The notes: generated by a model not told the origin, from the sequence alone. Numbered from the stretch's first letter, positions 24,454 through 32,985 are shown. The stretch: DNA of 64,000 nucleotides from Tellurirhabdus rosea (GCF_026278345.1 NZ_CP111085.1:1996001-2060000), one strand, 5' to 3'. A program made the numbers and translations.

Positions 24454-25557
24454 TCAAAGTCCTACCGACACGCGCACGCCCGGAAACACATTCCGGAAAG
24501 CGCCTTTCATGTACAGTTCGGGCTGTATCTTGATCAGGCCGTGGTGAAACACCGTCCCGCTGAGCCGAATGGTGTTCCGGTCGAAATAGCCGCCGCGCCG
24601 GTAGACCGGCATCCCGACGTAAAATCCGGCCAGAACCCGGCTGAACGATGACCGGACGTTGCCGCGGTCGTTCCGATAAAAGGTCACGCCTACGTTCACG
24701 AAATCGTTGCGCAGGCTCCGGTAACTGCCGTCGGAGGGCGTCTGAAAGAAAAAATTGGACAGATAGCCCACCGAGTACGCCACGTTGCGCATCCGGCTGG
24801 GCACAAACTGCAGGTCCAGTGCCGCGGACGGCACCCACTGGTTGCGCACCAGCCCCACCCCGATACCCGGCGAAATAATCAGCGACGGACTGCGGGCCAG
24901 CCCCGGACTGATAAAATCAGGCGCTTTGCCTTCCTGCTGCACCAGGTCAAAGGCCATTTTGGGACTGGTCAGGTCGTGGGCTTTGTAATTTTCAACGGCT
25001 TGCAGTGCCTGTTGCAGCCGGGCGTTGACGCCCTGTCGGGCCACCCGCTCGGCATCGGCCAGACTGTTGAGCAACAGGTAGACGTGGAAATCGTAGGATT
25101 GCGCCGGAGCATTGACGGCGGTTTCGCGCGTCCGCCACACGATATGAAGCGTATCCTGTCGGGTCTTGAGCAACACCGGCTGGCCGCCGTCGCTCAGGCG
25201 GAAGGAAGCGGCGGGCTGCGGATACGGGCGGAGGTCCAGCGTCCGGTCCGTGTCGGCAAGCCGGAAGAACGCGTAAAAGGACTGGGTGCCCGCTTCGGCC
25301 GGGTCCGCAACTTTGCGGTAATCCGCGGCAAAGAGCCGGAGCACCGAATCAATGTTGCGGTGGGCGCGTACCTGGGCATACGAATCAAATCCGATCAGCA
25401 GCGTATTGCGCTGTCCCAGATCCACTTCGATATGGCTGCGCCCCAGAAAAGCGCCTCCCGTATGCCGGCTCGACCGGATGTGCGATTGATTTTGCTGGGC
25501 AACGGCGTCCCACGCCAGGCTCATCAGGAGCAAGGCCATTAACACAAGGTATTTCAT
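24454..25557 (-). CDS. Envelope protein of unknown function in ECF sigma operon
   Basis: 367 aa with a signal peptide ending at 'AWDAVAQQ'. The first half contains mixed alpha/beta sequence ('NTLLIGFDSYAQVRAHRNID'); the second half is barrel-like with repeated strands ('SLIISPGIGVGLVRNQWVPS', 'SVGYLSNFFFQTPSDGSY', 'FVNVGVTFYRNDRGNVRSS') and ends 'GVRVSVGL'. It is the third gene of a tight run with the sigma factor and the single-helix membrane protein (5-base gap), so it may be regulated by that sigma system. I do not recognise a family. Confidence 0.72.
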   Translation of the reverse strand: MKYLVLMALLLMSLAWDAVAQQNQSHIRSSRHTGGAFLGRSHIEVDLGQRNTLLIGFDSYAQVRAHRNIDSVLRLFAADYRKVADPAEAGTQSFYAFFRLADTDRTLDLRPYPQPAASFRLSDGGQPVLLKTRQDTLHIVWRTRETAVNAPAQSYDFHVYLLLNSLADAERVARQGVNARLQQALQAVENYKAHDLTSPKMAFDLVQQEGKAPDFISPGLARSPSLIISPGIGVGLVRNQWVPSAALDLQFVPSRMRNVAYSVGYLSNFFFQTPSDGSYRSLRNDFVNVGVTFYRNDRGNVRSSFSRVLAGFYVGMPVYRRGGYFDRNTIRLSGTVFHHGLIKIQPELYMKGAFRNVFPGVRVSVGL

Positions 25558-25562
25558 TGGTC

Positions 25563-26258
25563 TTAGTTGGATTTATGACGTTGGGGCAGGATGATTTGAA
25601 CGGACGGGGGCGCAACGGCTCCGTCCGGCGAGGGCGGGCTGCCTAAGCGAACCATGCTTTCCGTGCGGTACAGCCGGGGCTGGGCGTCTTCCTCGGCCTG
25701 GTATTCGTTGATATGCATCACCTGAAAACGGCGTTTCGGCCCGCTGGCGGCCGCCGGAACCACCGTAGGGCTCTCCGGTCCACCGGCCACCTGAACGACT
25801 TCCGGCTGCGACGGGGCGCTGGTATCGACCCGCTCCGGTACGGACCCGGTCGGCGGCGGAAGGAGTCTGGCCGGTACGCCGCGAACAGGTCCGGCATGGC
25901 GGGAAAGCCGCCCCGGCTGCTTTTGCTCCGCAAATCCTGACTCTTCCGGCTTTTCAAGGCTTACAACGGGGGCTGGTTGCGACGGACGGACGGGTTTCGT
26001 TTTCACGAAAGTCGGGCCGGAAACAATCGGTTTCTGTCCGCGCAGATACCAGCCCGCTCCAATCACCAACAGCAGTCCGGTCAGGCTGGCGGCCCACAGC
26101 CAGGCAACCGGCCGCCGACGGTTTTTTTCCGGCTGCAACTCCTGGGTCAGCCGCGCCCAGGTCCGGTCCGGGTTGAAGGAGGGGACGGGGCGGTCGGCCT
26201 CTCTGGCGAGTGCCTCTCGGACCAGCCGGTCAATGGGTTCGTCGGCGTTCGGCTTCAT
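25563..26258 (-). CDS. Probable anti-sigma factor (single-pass membrane protein)
   Basis: 231 aa. Short cytoplasmic N-terminus (about 50 residues, 'PIDRLVREALAREADRPVPS'), one membrane helix around residues 50-70 ('WLWAASLTGLLLVIGAGWYL'), then a proline-rich periplasmic region of about 150 residues without a known domain. Its start overlaps the ECF sigma gene by 29 bases, which indicates translational coupling as in sigma/anti-sigma pairs. I see no ZAS zinc motif or classical FecR domain, so the role is assigned from position and topology. Confidence 0.65.
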   Translation of the reverse strand: MKPNADEPIDRLVREALAREADRPVPSFNPDRTWARLTQELQPEKNRRRPVAWLWAASLTGLLLVIGAGWYLRGQKPIVSGPTFVKTKPVRPSQPAPVVSLEKPEESGFAEQKQPGRLSRHAGPVRGVPARLLPPPTGSVPERVDTSAPSQPEVVQVAGGPESPTVVPAAASGPKRRFQVMHINEYQAEEDAQPRLYRTESMVRLGSPPSPDGAVAPPSVQIILPQRHKSN

Positions 26259-26787
26259 ATCCGTTTTTGAGTAAAAGGTCCTGTAACATTGCCCGCGCTT
26301 TGCTCAGCTGCGATTTTGAGGTATTCTCCGTGATGCGCAACTGCTCCGCGATTTCCCGGTGGTTGTAGCCTTCGACCACGTATAGGTTGAACACCGTCCG
26401 GTAACCCGGCGGGAGTTGGGCGATCAGTTCGGTAATCCGGTCCGCATCCAGACCCGCATCGGGCAAGGGCAGCGGGTCTGCTTCGGCCGCCAGGGCGTCC
26501 TCGGCATAGAACGTCGGCAGGCTCCGACGGGCCCGCAGGTGTTGCAGCGCCTCGTTGACGATAATGCGCCGCAGCCACGCTTCCAGCGCGTTTTCGTTTT
26601 GGTACCGAAAGCCGTCGATGGACCGGAAGATTTTCAGAAAACCGTTCATCAGCACTTCCTCCGCTTCCGGCTCATGCCGCACATACCGCAGGCAGACCCG
26701 GTACAGGCGATTGGCGTACCGGTCGAAAAGCCGCTTCTGTGCGAAAGCGTTGCCGCGCTGGCATTGCTCAATGAGGTTTTGGTCCAT
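26230..26787 (-). CDS. ECF-type RNA polymerase sigma factor
   Basis: 185 aa. Sigma region 2: 'YRVCLRYVRHEPEAEEVLMN' and 'AWLRRIIVNEALQHLRAR'. Sigma region 4: 'ELIAQLPPGYRTVFNLYVVE' followed by the helix-turn-helix 'GYNHREIAEQLRITENTSKS'. It directs core RNA polymerase to a stress or envelope regulon. The gene starts a three-gene run: sigma, probable anti-sigma (29-bp overlap), envelope protein. Region 2 has 'EVLMNGFLKIF' where most ECF proteins have D-x-x-Q-(E/D)-x-F, a usual Bacteroidota variant. Confidence 0.93.
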   Translation of the reverse strand: MDQNLIEQCQRGNAFAQKRLFDRYANRLYRVCLRYVRHEPEAEEVLMNGFLKIFRSIDGFRYQNENALEAWLRRIIVNEALQHLRARRSLPTFYAEDALAAEADPLPLPDAGLDADRITELIAQLPPGYRTVFNLYVVEGYNHREIAEQLRITENTSKSQLSKARAMLQDLLLKNGYEAERRRTH

Positions 26788-26877
26788 ACGTGCGTTTCTA
26801 TTGACAGAAATGCGGAATGTGCGGAAGGGGTTGCCTGAAGGGAATAAAAAAGTAAAAAATAGGCTTCAGCCATAAAA

Positions 26878-26909
26878 AAGGTCTGCAAGACTATGCGCTT
26901 ACAGACCTT
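26878..26909 (-). terminator. glmS terminator
   Basis: 8-bp stem AAGGTCTG / CAGACCTT (26878-26885 and 26902-26909) with a 16-base loop. Read on the reverse strand it is followed by six T residues. It lies after the glmS stop codon. Confidence 0.75.
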
Positions 26910-26964
26910 CGCGGTGGGACCACGACTTGATTCGCGGCACCACCCAAATTTTATAAAATCAGCT

Positions 26965-28803
26965 CTACTCGACCGTCACCGACTTGGCCAGGTTCCGCGG
27001 CTGGTCCACGTTGCGGCCGCGCATCACGGCAATGTCGTACGACAGCAGTTGCAGCGGAATGACCGAAATCAACGGCATCAGGATTTCGTGGACCTTCGGA
27101 ATTTCGATCACAAAATCGACCATCTCCGGCAGCAGCGTGTCGCCTTCGGTGGCCACGGCGATGACGCGGCCTTTGCGGGCCTTCACCTCCTGAATGTTGG
27201 AAACTACCTTCTCGTACGAGCTGTCTTTGGCGGCGATCACGACCACCGGCATATCTTCGTCGATCAGCGCAATCGGGCCGTGCTTCATTTCGGCGGCCGG
27301 ATACCCTTCCGCGTGGATGTAGCTGATTTCCTTCAGTTTCAGGGCACCCTCCAGCGCGACGGGGAAGTTCAAACCGCGGCCGAGGTAGATGAAGTTGCGG
27401 GCGTAGGTGAAGATGTAGGCGATTTCCTTGATCTTCCCGGCGCTTTGCAGCACCTTTTCCACCTTCGACGGAATGGCTTCCAGCTCGGCCAGCAATTGCC
27501 GGAACAGGCTGTCGGAAATGGTGCCTTTGCGGTGAGCGGCGGCCAGCGCCATCAGCGTCAGCACGGTCACCTGGGCTGTGAAGGCTTTGGTCGAGGCCAC
27601 CCCGATTTCCGGACCGGCGTGGGTGTAAGCGCCCGCGTGCGTCGCCCGGGCAATGGACGAGCCGACTACGTTGCACACGCCGAAGATCGTCGCGCCTTTC
27701 GACTTCGCCAGTTCGATCGCTGCCAGTGTATCGGCCGTTTCGCCGGACTGGGAAATGGCAATCACAATGTCGCCTTCCGAAATGATCGGGTTGCGATACC
27801 GGAATTCGGAAGCGTATTCTACCTCCACCGGAATCCGCGCCAGTTCTTCGAAGATGTATTCCGCTACCAGCCCGGCATGCCAGGACGTTCCGCAGCCGAT
27901 GATGATGATCCGCTTGGCCGCCGCCATTTTGTCGAGATAATCCCGCAGGCCGCCCAGTTGCAGGTGTCCTTCGTCGGCCCGCACGCGACCCCGCATGCTA
28001 TCGGCGATGGACCGCGGCTGTTCGAAGATCTCCTTCAGCATGAAGTGGTCGAAGCCGCCTTTTTCGATGGCTTCCAGCTCCAGCTCCACCTTGTGGATGT
28101 AGGGCGTGGTTTTGGTATTGTCCAGCGTCACGATTTTCAGTTCGCCGTTGCGCACGGTGGCCACTTCGTAATCGTTCAGGTAGACCACATCTTTGGTGTA
28201 TTCGATGATCGGCGTCGCGTCCGAAGCAAAGAAAAACTCGTCTTCGCCGATGCCAATGACCAGCGGGCTGCCTTTCCGGGCGGCAATGAGCTGCGTCGGG
28301 GCATCCTCGTCGATCACGACAATGGCGTACGCGCCGACCACTTCCTGCAGCGCAAGCCGGACGGCTTCTTCCAGCGAACAGCCCGTTTCTTTCTTGATGT
28401 CTTCGATAAACTGAATCAGCACTTCGGAGTCGGTGTCGGACCGGAACTCGTAGCCTTTCTTCATCAGGCTCTGCTTGATGGCGGCGTAGTTTTCGATGAT
28501 GCCATTGTGAATAATGGCCAGCTTGCGGTCGTGCGAGTAGTGCGGGTGCGAATTCCGGTCGCTCGGTTCGCCGTGGGTCGCCCAGCGGGTGTGTCCGACG
28601 CCGATGGTAGCGTGCAGTTCCTTGTTTGCCAGCTCGCCTTCCAGGTCCGTAACCTTTCCTTTTTTCTTGTAAACTTTCAGGCCGTCGCCGTTGAGCAGCG
28701 CCAGACCGGCACTGTCGTAACCTCTATATTCCAGTCGTTTCAGACCTTTCAAAATCAGGGGACAGGCCTCGCGGTGTCCTACATACGCTACAATTCCGCA
28801 CAT
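26965..28803 (-). CDS. glmS: Glutamine-fructose-6-phosphate aminotransferase (isomerizing)
   Basis: 612 aa, full length. Makes glucosamine-6-phosphate for peptidoglycan and lipopolysaccharide. N-terminal class II glutamine amidotransferase domain with the nucleophile Cys2 (MCGIVAYVG), 'LKRLEYRGYDSAG' and 'HTRWATHGEPSDRNSHPH'. Two SIS domains follow: 'IIIIGCGTSWHAGLVAEY' and 'AISQSGETADTLAAIELAKS', then 'GRGLNFPVALEGALKLKEIS' and the terminal 'PRNLAKSVTVE'. It stands alone with its own terminator. No glmS ribozyme was seen upstream, as expected outside Bacillota. Confidence 0.98.
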   Translation of the reverse strand: MCGIVAYVGHREACPLILKGLKRLEYRGYDSAGLALLNGDGLKVYKKKGKVTDLEGELANKELHATIGVGHTRWATHGEPSDRNSHPHYSHDRKLAIIHNGIIENYAAIKQSLMKKGYEFRSDTDSEVLIQFIEDIKKETGCSLEEAVRLALQEVVGAYAIVVIDEDAPTQLIAARKGSPLVIGIGEDEFFFASDATPIIEYTKDVVYLNDYEVATVRNGELKIVTLDNTKTTPYIHKVELELEAIEKGGFDHFMLKEIFEQPRSIADSMRGRVRADEGHLQLGGLRDYLDKMAAAKRIIIIGCGTSWHAGLVAEYIFEELARIPVEVEYASEFRYRNPIISEGDIVIAISQSGETADTLAAIELAKSKGATIFGVCNVVGSSIARATHAGAYTHAGPEIGVASTKAFTAQVTVLTLMALAAAHRKGTISDSLFRQLLAELEAIPSKVEKVLQSAGKIKEIAYIFTYARNFIYLGRGLNFPVALEGALKLKEISYIHAEGYPAAEMKHGPIALIDEDMPVVVIAAKDSSYEKVVSNIQEVKARKGRVIAVATEGDTLLPEMVDFVIEIPKVHEILMPLISVIPLQLLSYDIAVMRGRNVDQPRNLAKSVTVE

Positions 28804-28987
28804 ATGCTTTGGGATTTTTGGGTAAGTTTTGGGGTAAAAGCCGGGATAAGTACCAGTTCATCTGCAACGCCAGCGTCCTGCTACGTGCTACCGTATACGC
28901 AATTGCCGTACCAATCCGGCGAACAGACAGGTGTTCTGGTAAAACCGTGCAAAACCCATTTTGTATTTAACGAATGAGCAAAAATAA

Positions 28988-29013
28988 AAAACCAGCCGTA
29001 ACTGGCTGGTTTT
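28988..29013 (-). terminator. Terminator of DUF4270 gene
   Basis: Perfect 10-bp stem AAAACCAGCC / GGCTGGTTTT with a 6-base loop; on the reverse strand it continues into TTATTTT. It is the end of the GT5-DUF4270 transcript. Confidence 0.8.
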
Positions 29014-29044
29014 CCGTAAATTTTAAATTTTATTAAAAATGCGA

Positions 29045-30469
29045 TTATTGCGTTTGCCGGGTATAAAACACCACCAGACGAACGCTTTTGGGACCCAGGG
29101 TCGTGGCCGTTAACTGGTTGTTTATGACGGATTGAGCCTGATAAACGGGAATTCCGGACTGGGTCGTCGTCACGATGCTCGGACTGCTGAGCGGCACCAC
29201 AACCAGCCCGTTGTTCGGACGGAAATCCATCAAAAGGGATTGCAGATAACCGCTCACGTCAAACGTAAACGCGTTCCGGTTCTCGGCCCCGATGACCGAC
29301 GACTGCGGCGACGTCCAGCTCTGCGGGCCTCTCAGAAACGCGCCGACGCTGGTTTGCACGAAATGATACCGCCGGGTCGTGCTTTGCATGGTGTAAGCCA
29401 GTTGGTTGCTGGCATCGCGCTCGCCCAGCGTCAGATAAAACGGCTGGGAGGTTCCGGAAGCGGTGCCGGTCGGCGTAATGATCAGATCGGCCCGGTTGAT
29501 GGCCACAGGGCCCTGCTTCTTAAGCTCCGCGACGGTCGGCAGTTCGATCCGCGTCGTGACGCCGGTGACGCCCTGCACGTAGGTCTGTCCGCCGCCCGCC
29601 GTCAGCGACAGGGGCTGCGTGGACGTCAGCGCCGCCAGCGGGGTGCCCGTCCGGTTGGACGTTACCTGTGAAAAGGCACTGGCCCGGTACGTGACCGGAT
29701 CGATGATTAAGCTGATGCTTTGCGCCGTGGTGGCGTCCGGCTTCCGGTAGTACAGGATAATGCCCGTTCCGCCACTGGCTCCCAGCGATACCACCGACGT
29801 GTTGCCGCTGCCCGGGATAAATGCAAGCCCTTTGAAGGCTTTCCGGAAGTTGAACCGGGTGGACCCTTCGCCTTTCAGCAGGCCCAGCAGTTCCTCGCCA
29901 AGCGACTTGGACAGGTTGGAAACGATGGACGTTCCGGTCGTGGTCGGCCCGCTCAGAATCTGGAGCGTAGCCAGCGGCTGCGCTTCAAACTGCGGGGCCG
30001 GGCTCGCCGTGGTGTACCGCCGGGTAGAATCCAGTTCCTGCGAAAGCCGGTGTACCGTCACGGTCTGGGGCTTGGTGGTATCTCCGTAGGCAAGCCGGTA
30101 ATCGACGATCAGCTTTACCGAATCGCAGATGACATCGCTGTCCAGCTTCACGCTGTTGATGTTGGGCAGCGTGCCCAGATCGACCGTCGCAAACGCCCGG
30201 GCCGTCAGGCTGCCGAACGTCGGGTCCGTATACCGGCCGATCAGCAGGCGGCCGGTCCGGTCGGTCTGCACCGAATCCAGCAGCACGGTGGAGGTGCGGA
30301 CCGTAAAGGTGTCCGTATAGTAAACCCCGACCGGCGTTGTCGGGGTCAATCCAATTTCCTTCGGCTCTTCGCAGGCCGTGAGCCACAGAGAGGCAGCCGC
30401 CAGCCAGGTGATCGCGAAGACCTTAGCCAACCAGCTCGGTGTAGAGGGTGTAATACCGTTCGGCGACAT
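29045..30469 (-). CDS. DUF4270 family outer-membrane-type lipoprotein
   Basis: 474 aa from ATG 30469. A long leader ends in the lipobox LTAC (Cys33), followed by 'EEPKEIGL', the typical DUF4270 start ('E-x-x-x-I-G'). Further: 'TDTFTVRTSTVLLDSVQTDR', 'LLIGRYTDPTFGSLTARAFA' and the C-terminal 'GPKSVRLVVFYTR'. The family is secreted and of unknown function. The start lies inside the upstream GT5-like gene (47-bp overlap), a strong sign of translational coupling. In other Bacteroidota the same pair is found beside pantothenate genes, as here. Confidence 0.88.
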   Translation of the reverse strand: MSPNGITPSTPSWLAKVFAITWLAAASLWLTACEEPKEIGLTPTTPVGVYYTDTFTVRTSTVLLDSVQTDRTGRLLIGRYTDPTFGSLTARAFATVDLGTLPNINSVKLDSDVICDSVKLIVDYRLAYGDTTKPQTVTVHRLSQELDSTRRYTTASPAPQFEAQPLATLQILSGPTTTGTSIVSNLSKSLGEELLGLLKGEGSTRFNFRKAFKGLAFIPGSGNTSVVSLGASGGTGIILYYRKPDATTAQSISLIIDPVTYRASAFSQVTSNRTGTPLAALTSTQPLSLTAGGGQTYVQGVTGVTTRIELPTVAELKKQGPVAINRADLIITPTGTASGTSQPFYLTLGERDASNQLAYTMQSTTRRYHFVQTSVGAFLRGPQSWTSPQSSVIGAENRNAFTFDVSGYLQSLLMDFRPNNGLVVVPLSSPSIVTTTQSGIPVYQAQSVINNQLTATTLGPKSVRLVVFYTRQTQ

Positions 30470-31232
30470 TTTCGTCTTCTTCCGTAAGTTCAATTTTTTT
30501 CTCAGGCAGGTCATTCAAAATACTGGTTAAGCTGTCGCTGAAGTCTTCATCGGCCTTCACGACCACGTCGGCGTAGGCGCAGCCGATTTTCACGAATCCT
30601 TCAAAATCGCCTGTTTTCAGGTGCGACAGCATTTCTTCGTCGATGTCCATCGCTTTGGCCTTCTCGACGATGTCATCGGTAAAACGGTGGGTGAACGAAT
30701 TATTGTACACCGAAAAGACCGATTTTGTATCCTTGAACATCGGGTCGTTCTTGTAGGTCGTTTTCAGGTACAGCGGAATCAGGGCCGTCATCCAGTCGTT
30801 GCAGTGTACGATGTCGGGCGACCAGCCAAGTTTCTTCACGGTTTCGAGGACGCCTTTGCAGAAAAAGATCGCCCGTTCGTCGTTATCTTCGTAAAAGCGG
30901 TTCTCTTTATCGAAGAAGACGTGCTTCCGCTGGAAGTAATCTTCGTTATCGATGAAATACACCTGCAGCTTGGCATTCGGAATCGACGCTACCTTGATAA
31001 TCAGGGGCTTTTCCTCATCGCCCACTGTGATATTAATACCAGACAACCTGACCACCTCGTGCAGCCGGTTTTTCCGCTCGTTAATAAGGCCGAAACGGGG
31101 CACAAGAATACGAATTTCCATGCCGCGTTCCTGCATTTCCTGCGGAAGCTTCCGAACAAAATCGGCTACATCAGAGGTTTGAAGGAAGGGGTTAATTTCG
31201 CTGGCAACGTAGAGAATCCGAAGTTTGCTCAT
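30423..31232 (-). CDS. Half-length glycogen/starch synthase-like protein (GT5 N-terminal domain only)
   Basis: 269 aa, against roughly 480 for complete GlgA. It matches only the N-terminal Rossmann domain of GT5 synthases: 'ILYVASEINPFLQTSDVADF' in place of 'xxxE-x-x-P-x-x-K-x-G-G-L-x-D-V', 'MQERGMEIRILVPRFGLINE', 'YFIDNEDYFQRKHVFFD' and 'WSPDIVHCNDWMTALIPLYL'. The ADP-glucose-binding KxGGL motif is replaced by QTSDV, and the whole C-terminal nucleotide-binding domain is missing. Catalytic glycogen synthesis is therefore doubtful. No glgB or glgC lies nearby. Short proteins like this are common in Bacteroidota. Divergent from panC; DUF4270 overlaps its end. Confidence 0.82.
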   Translation of the reverse strand: MSKLRILYVASEINPFLQTSDVADFVRKLPQEMQERGMEIRILVPRFGLINERKNRLHEVVRLSGINITVGDEEKPLIIKVASIPNAKLQVYFIDNEDYFQRKHVFFDKENRFYEDNDERAIFFCKGVLETVKKLGWSPDIVHCNDWMTALIPLYLKTTYKNDPMFKDTKSVFSVYNNSFTHRFTDDIVEKAKAMDIDEEMLSHLKTGDFEGFVKIGCAYADVVVKADEDFSDSLTSILNDLPEKKIELTEEDENVAERYYTLYTELVG

Positions 31233-31377
31233 AAAACGATCGGGGGCTATAGTAGTGGACGGTAGTTCATTCTTGAACTCCTAAAAAACTTGCAAAATTA
31301 TACAAAAAAATCTCAGATTTCAATAGAATTTGCGTCATAAATCTACTCTTTTTGTATCATTGCAGGTTTATTTCAAG

Positions 31378-31459
31378 GATTGAATGATTGATTGTCTGAA
31401 TAACTGAACCGCTCCGCCGAAACTTCCAATCAGTCATTCAGCCAATCAATCATTCAATC
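31378..31459. repeat. ATTGA-word inverted repeat just upstream of panC
   Basis: Arms 31378-31407 and 31430-31459 match at 28 of 30 positions. It sits between divergent GT5 and panC genes and ends 9 bases before the panC ATG, so it lies in the panC leader or promoter rather than at a transcript end. Confidence 0.85.
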
Positions 31460-31468
31460 ATTCCCCCG

Positions 31469-32344
31469 ATGCACATCTTTTCAACCGCCACCGAGCTTCG
31501 CCGCTACCTGAATACCGTTCGGCGGGCCGGACGACCTGTTCACTTTGTGCCCACGATGGGGGCGCTGCACGAAGGCCATCTGTCGCTGATCGAGGCGGCC
31601 CGCACCGACCTCTGGCATCTCGGCGGCGACTTCGGTCAGGAGCCCGCCCTGACGGTGTGCAGCATTTTTGTCAACCCGACGCAGTTCAACAATCCCGACG
31701 ATCTGGCCCGGTATCCGCGTACGCTCGAAGCCGATCTGGCGCTACTGGAAGCGGCGGGCTGCGACGCGGTTTTTGCGCCCTCCGTGGCCGAAATGTACCC
31801 CGTCCCGGCGGTGCTGAAGATTCATTTCGGGGATCTGGAAACGGTGATGGAAGGAGCTTTCCGGCCCGGCCACTTCAACGGCGTGGGCATCGTGGTGGCC
31901 AAGCTTTTCCACCTGGTGCAGCCCGACCGGGCTTATTTCGGCCAGAAAGACCTGCAGCAGGTAGCCGTCGTCAAGCGGCTGGTGCGCGACCTGAGCTTTC
32001 CGGTCGAGATTGTCCGCTGCCCCACCCTGCGCGAAGCGGACGGCCTCGCCATGTCGTCGCGCAACCGGCTTCTTTCGCCCGACGAGCGCCGGCAGGCCAC
32101 CGAACTTTACCGGGTTCTCACGCGGGCGCAGTCGCTCCTCACCGACGAAACGCCCATGGACGCCACCCGGGCAGCGGTAGCGCAGCACTTTGCCGACCTG
32201 CCGCAATTCCGCCTCGAATACTTCGAAATCGCCAACGCGGACACGCTCCAGCCGGTCGGCGACCTCCAGGCGCCCGGCACCACCGCCCTGCTCATCGCCG
32301 CGCAGCTCGGGAAAGTGCGGCTTATCGACAATCTGGTGTTTTAA
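31469..32344 (+). CDS. panC: Pantoate-beta-alanine ligase
   Basis: 291 aa. Joins pantoate and beta-alanine with ATP to give pantothenate. HIGH-type ATP motif: 'FVPTMGALHEGHLSLIEAAR' (residues about 27-46). Also 'SIFVNPTQFNNPDDLARYPR', 'AYFGQKDLQQVAVVKRLVRD' and KMSKS-like 'LAMSSRNRLLSPDERR'. It is followed by panD, which makes its beta-alanine substrate, with a predicted separate promoter between them. A ~12-residue insertion ('TDLWHLGGDFGQEPALT') lies before the 'SIFVNPTQ' strand; this spacing is unusual but in frame. Confidence 0.96.
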   Translation: MHIFSTATELRRYLNTVRRAGRPVHFVPTMGALHEGHLSLIEAARTDLWHLGGDFGQEPALTVCSIFVNPTQFNNPDDLARYPRTLEADLALLEAAGCDAVFAPSVAEMYPVPAVLKIHFGDLETVMEGAFRPGHFNGVGIVVAKLFHLVQPDRAYFGQKDLQQVAVVKRLVRDLSFPVEIVRCPTLREADGLAMSSRNRLLSPDERRQATELYRVLTRAQSLLTDETPMDATRAAVAQHFADLPQFRLEYFEIANADTLQPVGDLQAPGTTALLIAAQLGKVRLIDNLVF

Positions 32345-32484
32345 AAAGTCGTCAGTCAGGCAGTGGTCAGTCGCTTCGCAGGTTTCGAATGGAGGCAGCG
32401 CAACCGACGACTGATAACTGCTCGCTGAACTTCTCCCGCTCCCCCAACGTTCTTTCGCTGACTGGATAACTGGGGCGGAATCAT

Positions 32485-32492
32485 TACCTTTG
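32485..32492 (+). promoter_or_regulatory. Predicted -7 box of panD promoter
   Basis: TACCTTTG, an exact TAnnTTTG match, followed by CGCCCCTAT and 38 bases before the panD ATG. A -33 element is not clear. The stretch TTTGCGCCCCT is identical at 57623-57633 upstream of the proline dehydrogenase gene. Confidence 0.5.
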
Positions 32493-32530
32493 CGCCCCTA
32501 TCGTAACCAGATAGCCTATAGAAATCGCCC

Positions 32531-32881
32531 ATGTTCATTACTGTAATGAAATCGAAGATCCACCGGGTCCGGGTGACGCAGGCCGAACTGAACTATGTCG
32601 GCAGCATCACCATCGACGAGGACCTGATGGACGCCGCCGGACTAATTGAAAATGAGCAGGTTCATATCGTCAACAACAACAATGGCGAACGCCTGATTAC
32701 CTACGTCATCAAAGGAGAACGCGGTTCGGGCATCATCTGCCTCAACGGCGCCGCAGCCCGGCGGGCTCAGGTTGGCGACATCATCATCATCATTGCGTAC
32801 GGCATGATGTCGCAGGAAGAAGCCGGCACGTTTAAGCCTACGGTCGTCTTTCCGGACGCCGAAAACCGGCTTGTCAAATAG
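32531..32881 (+). CDS. panD: Aspartate 1-decarboxylase
   Basis: 116 aa. Converts aspartate to beta-alanine for pantothenate synthesis. The self-cleavage site Gly24-Ser25 is present in '[20 protein letters not shown]'; Ser25 becomes the pyruvoyl group. Also '[15 protein letters not shown]' (active-site Lys in the KSKIH region), '[20 protein letters not shown]' and a C-terminal tail. The first ATG gives [11 protein letters not shown], which matches the usual family start. It follows panC and shares its pathway. Confidence 0.97.
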   Translation: MFITVMKSKIHRVRVTQAELNYVGSITIDEDLMDAAGLIENEQVHIVNNNNGERLITYVIKGERGSGIICLNGAAARRAQVGDIIIIIAYGMMSQEEAGTFKPTVVFPDAENRLVK

Positions 32882-32906
32882 GATTAATAAAAATTTCATT
32901 TCGGTA

Positions 32907-32946
32907 AGAGTCAGTTTCCGCTATTTTTGGTACGGAAACTGACTCT
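32907..32946. terminator. Hairpin between panD and the flippase-like gene
   Basis: Perfect 14-bp stem (32907-32920 and 32933-32946; AGAGTCAGTTTCCG arm) with a 12-base loop. The loop contains TATTTTTG, a TAnnTTTG match at 32922-32929, so the structure might combine a transcript end and a new start. Confidence 0.6.
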
Positions 32947-32985
32947 CTTCGTTTCTGAAACCGTCGTTTCGGAGTCACCAACTGC

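Noticed and set aside
26893-28977. 694-codon open frame on the plus strand
   Set aside because: Antisense to glmS, a certain gene; composition (His/Arg/Gln-rich) is typical of shadow frames.
28804-28987. Regulatory RNA or promoter upstream of glmS
   Set aside because: I found no glmS ribozyme core, no clear TAnnTTTG box on the reverse strand and no inverted repeat apart from the DUF4270 terminator.
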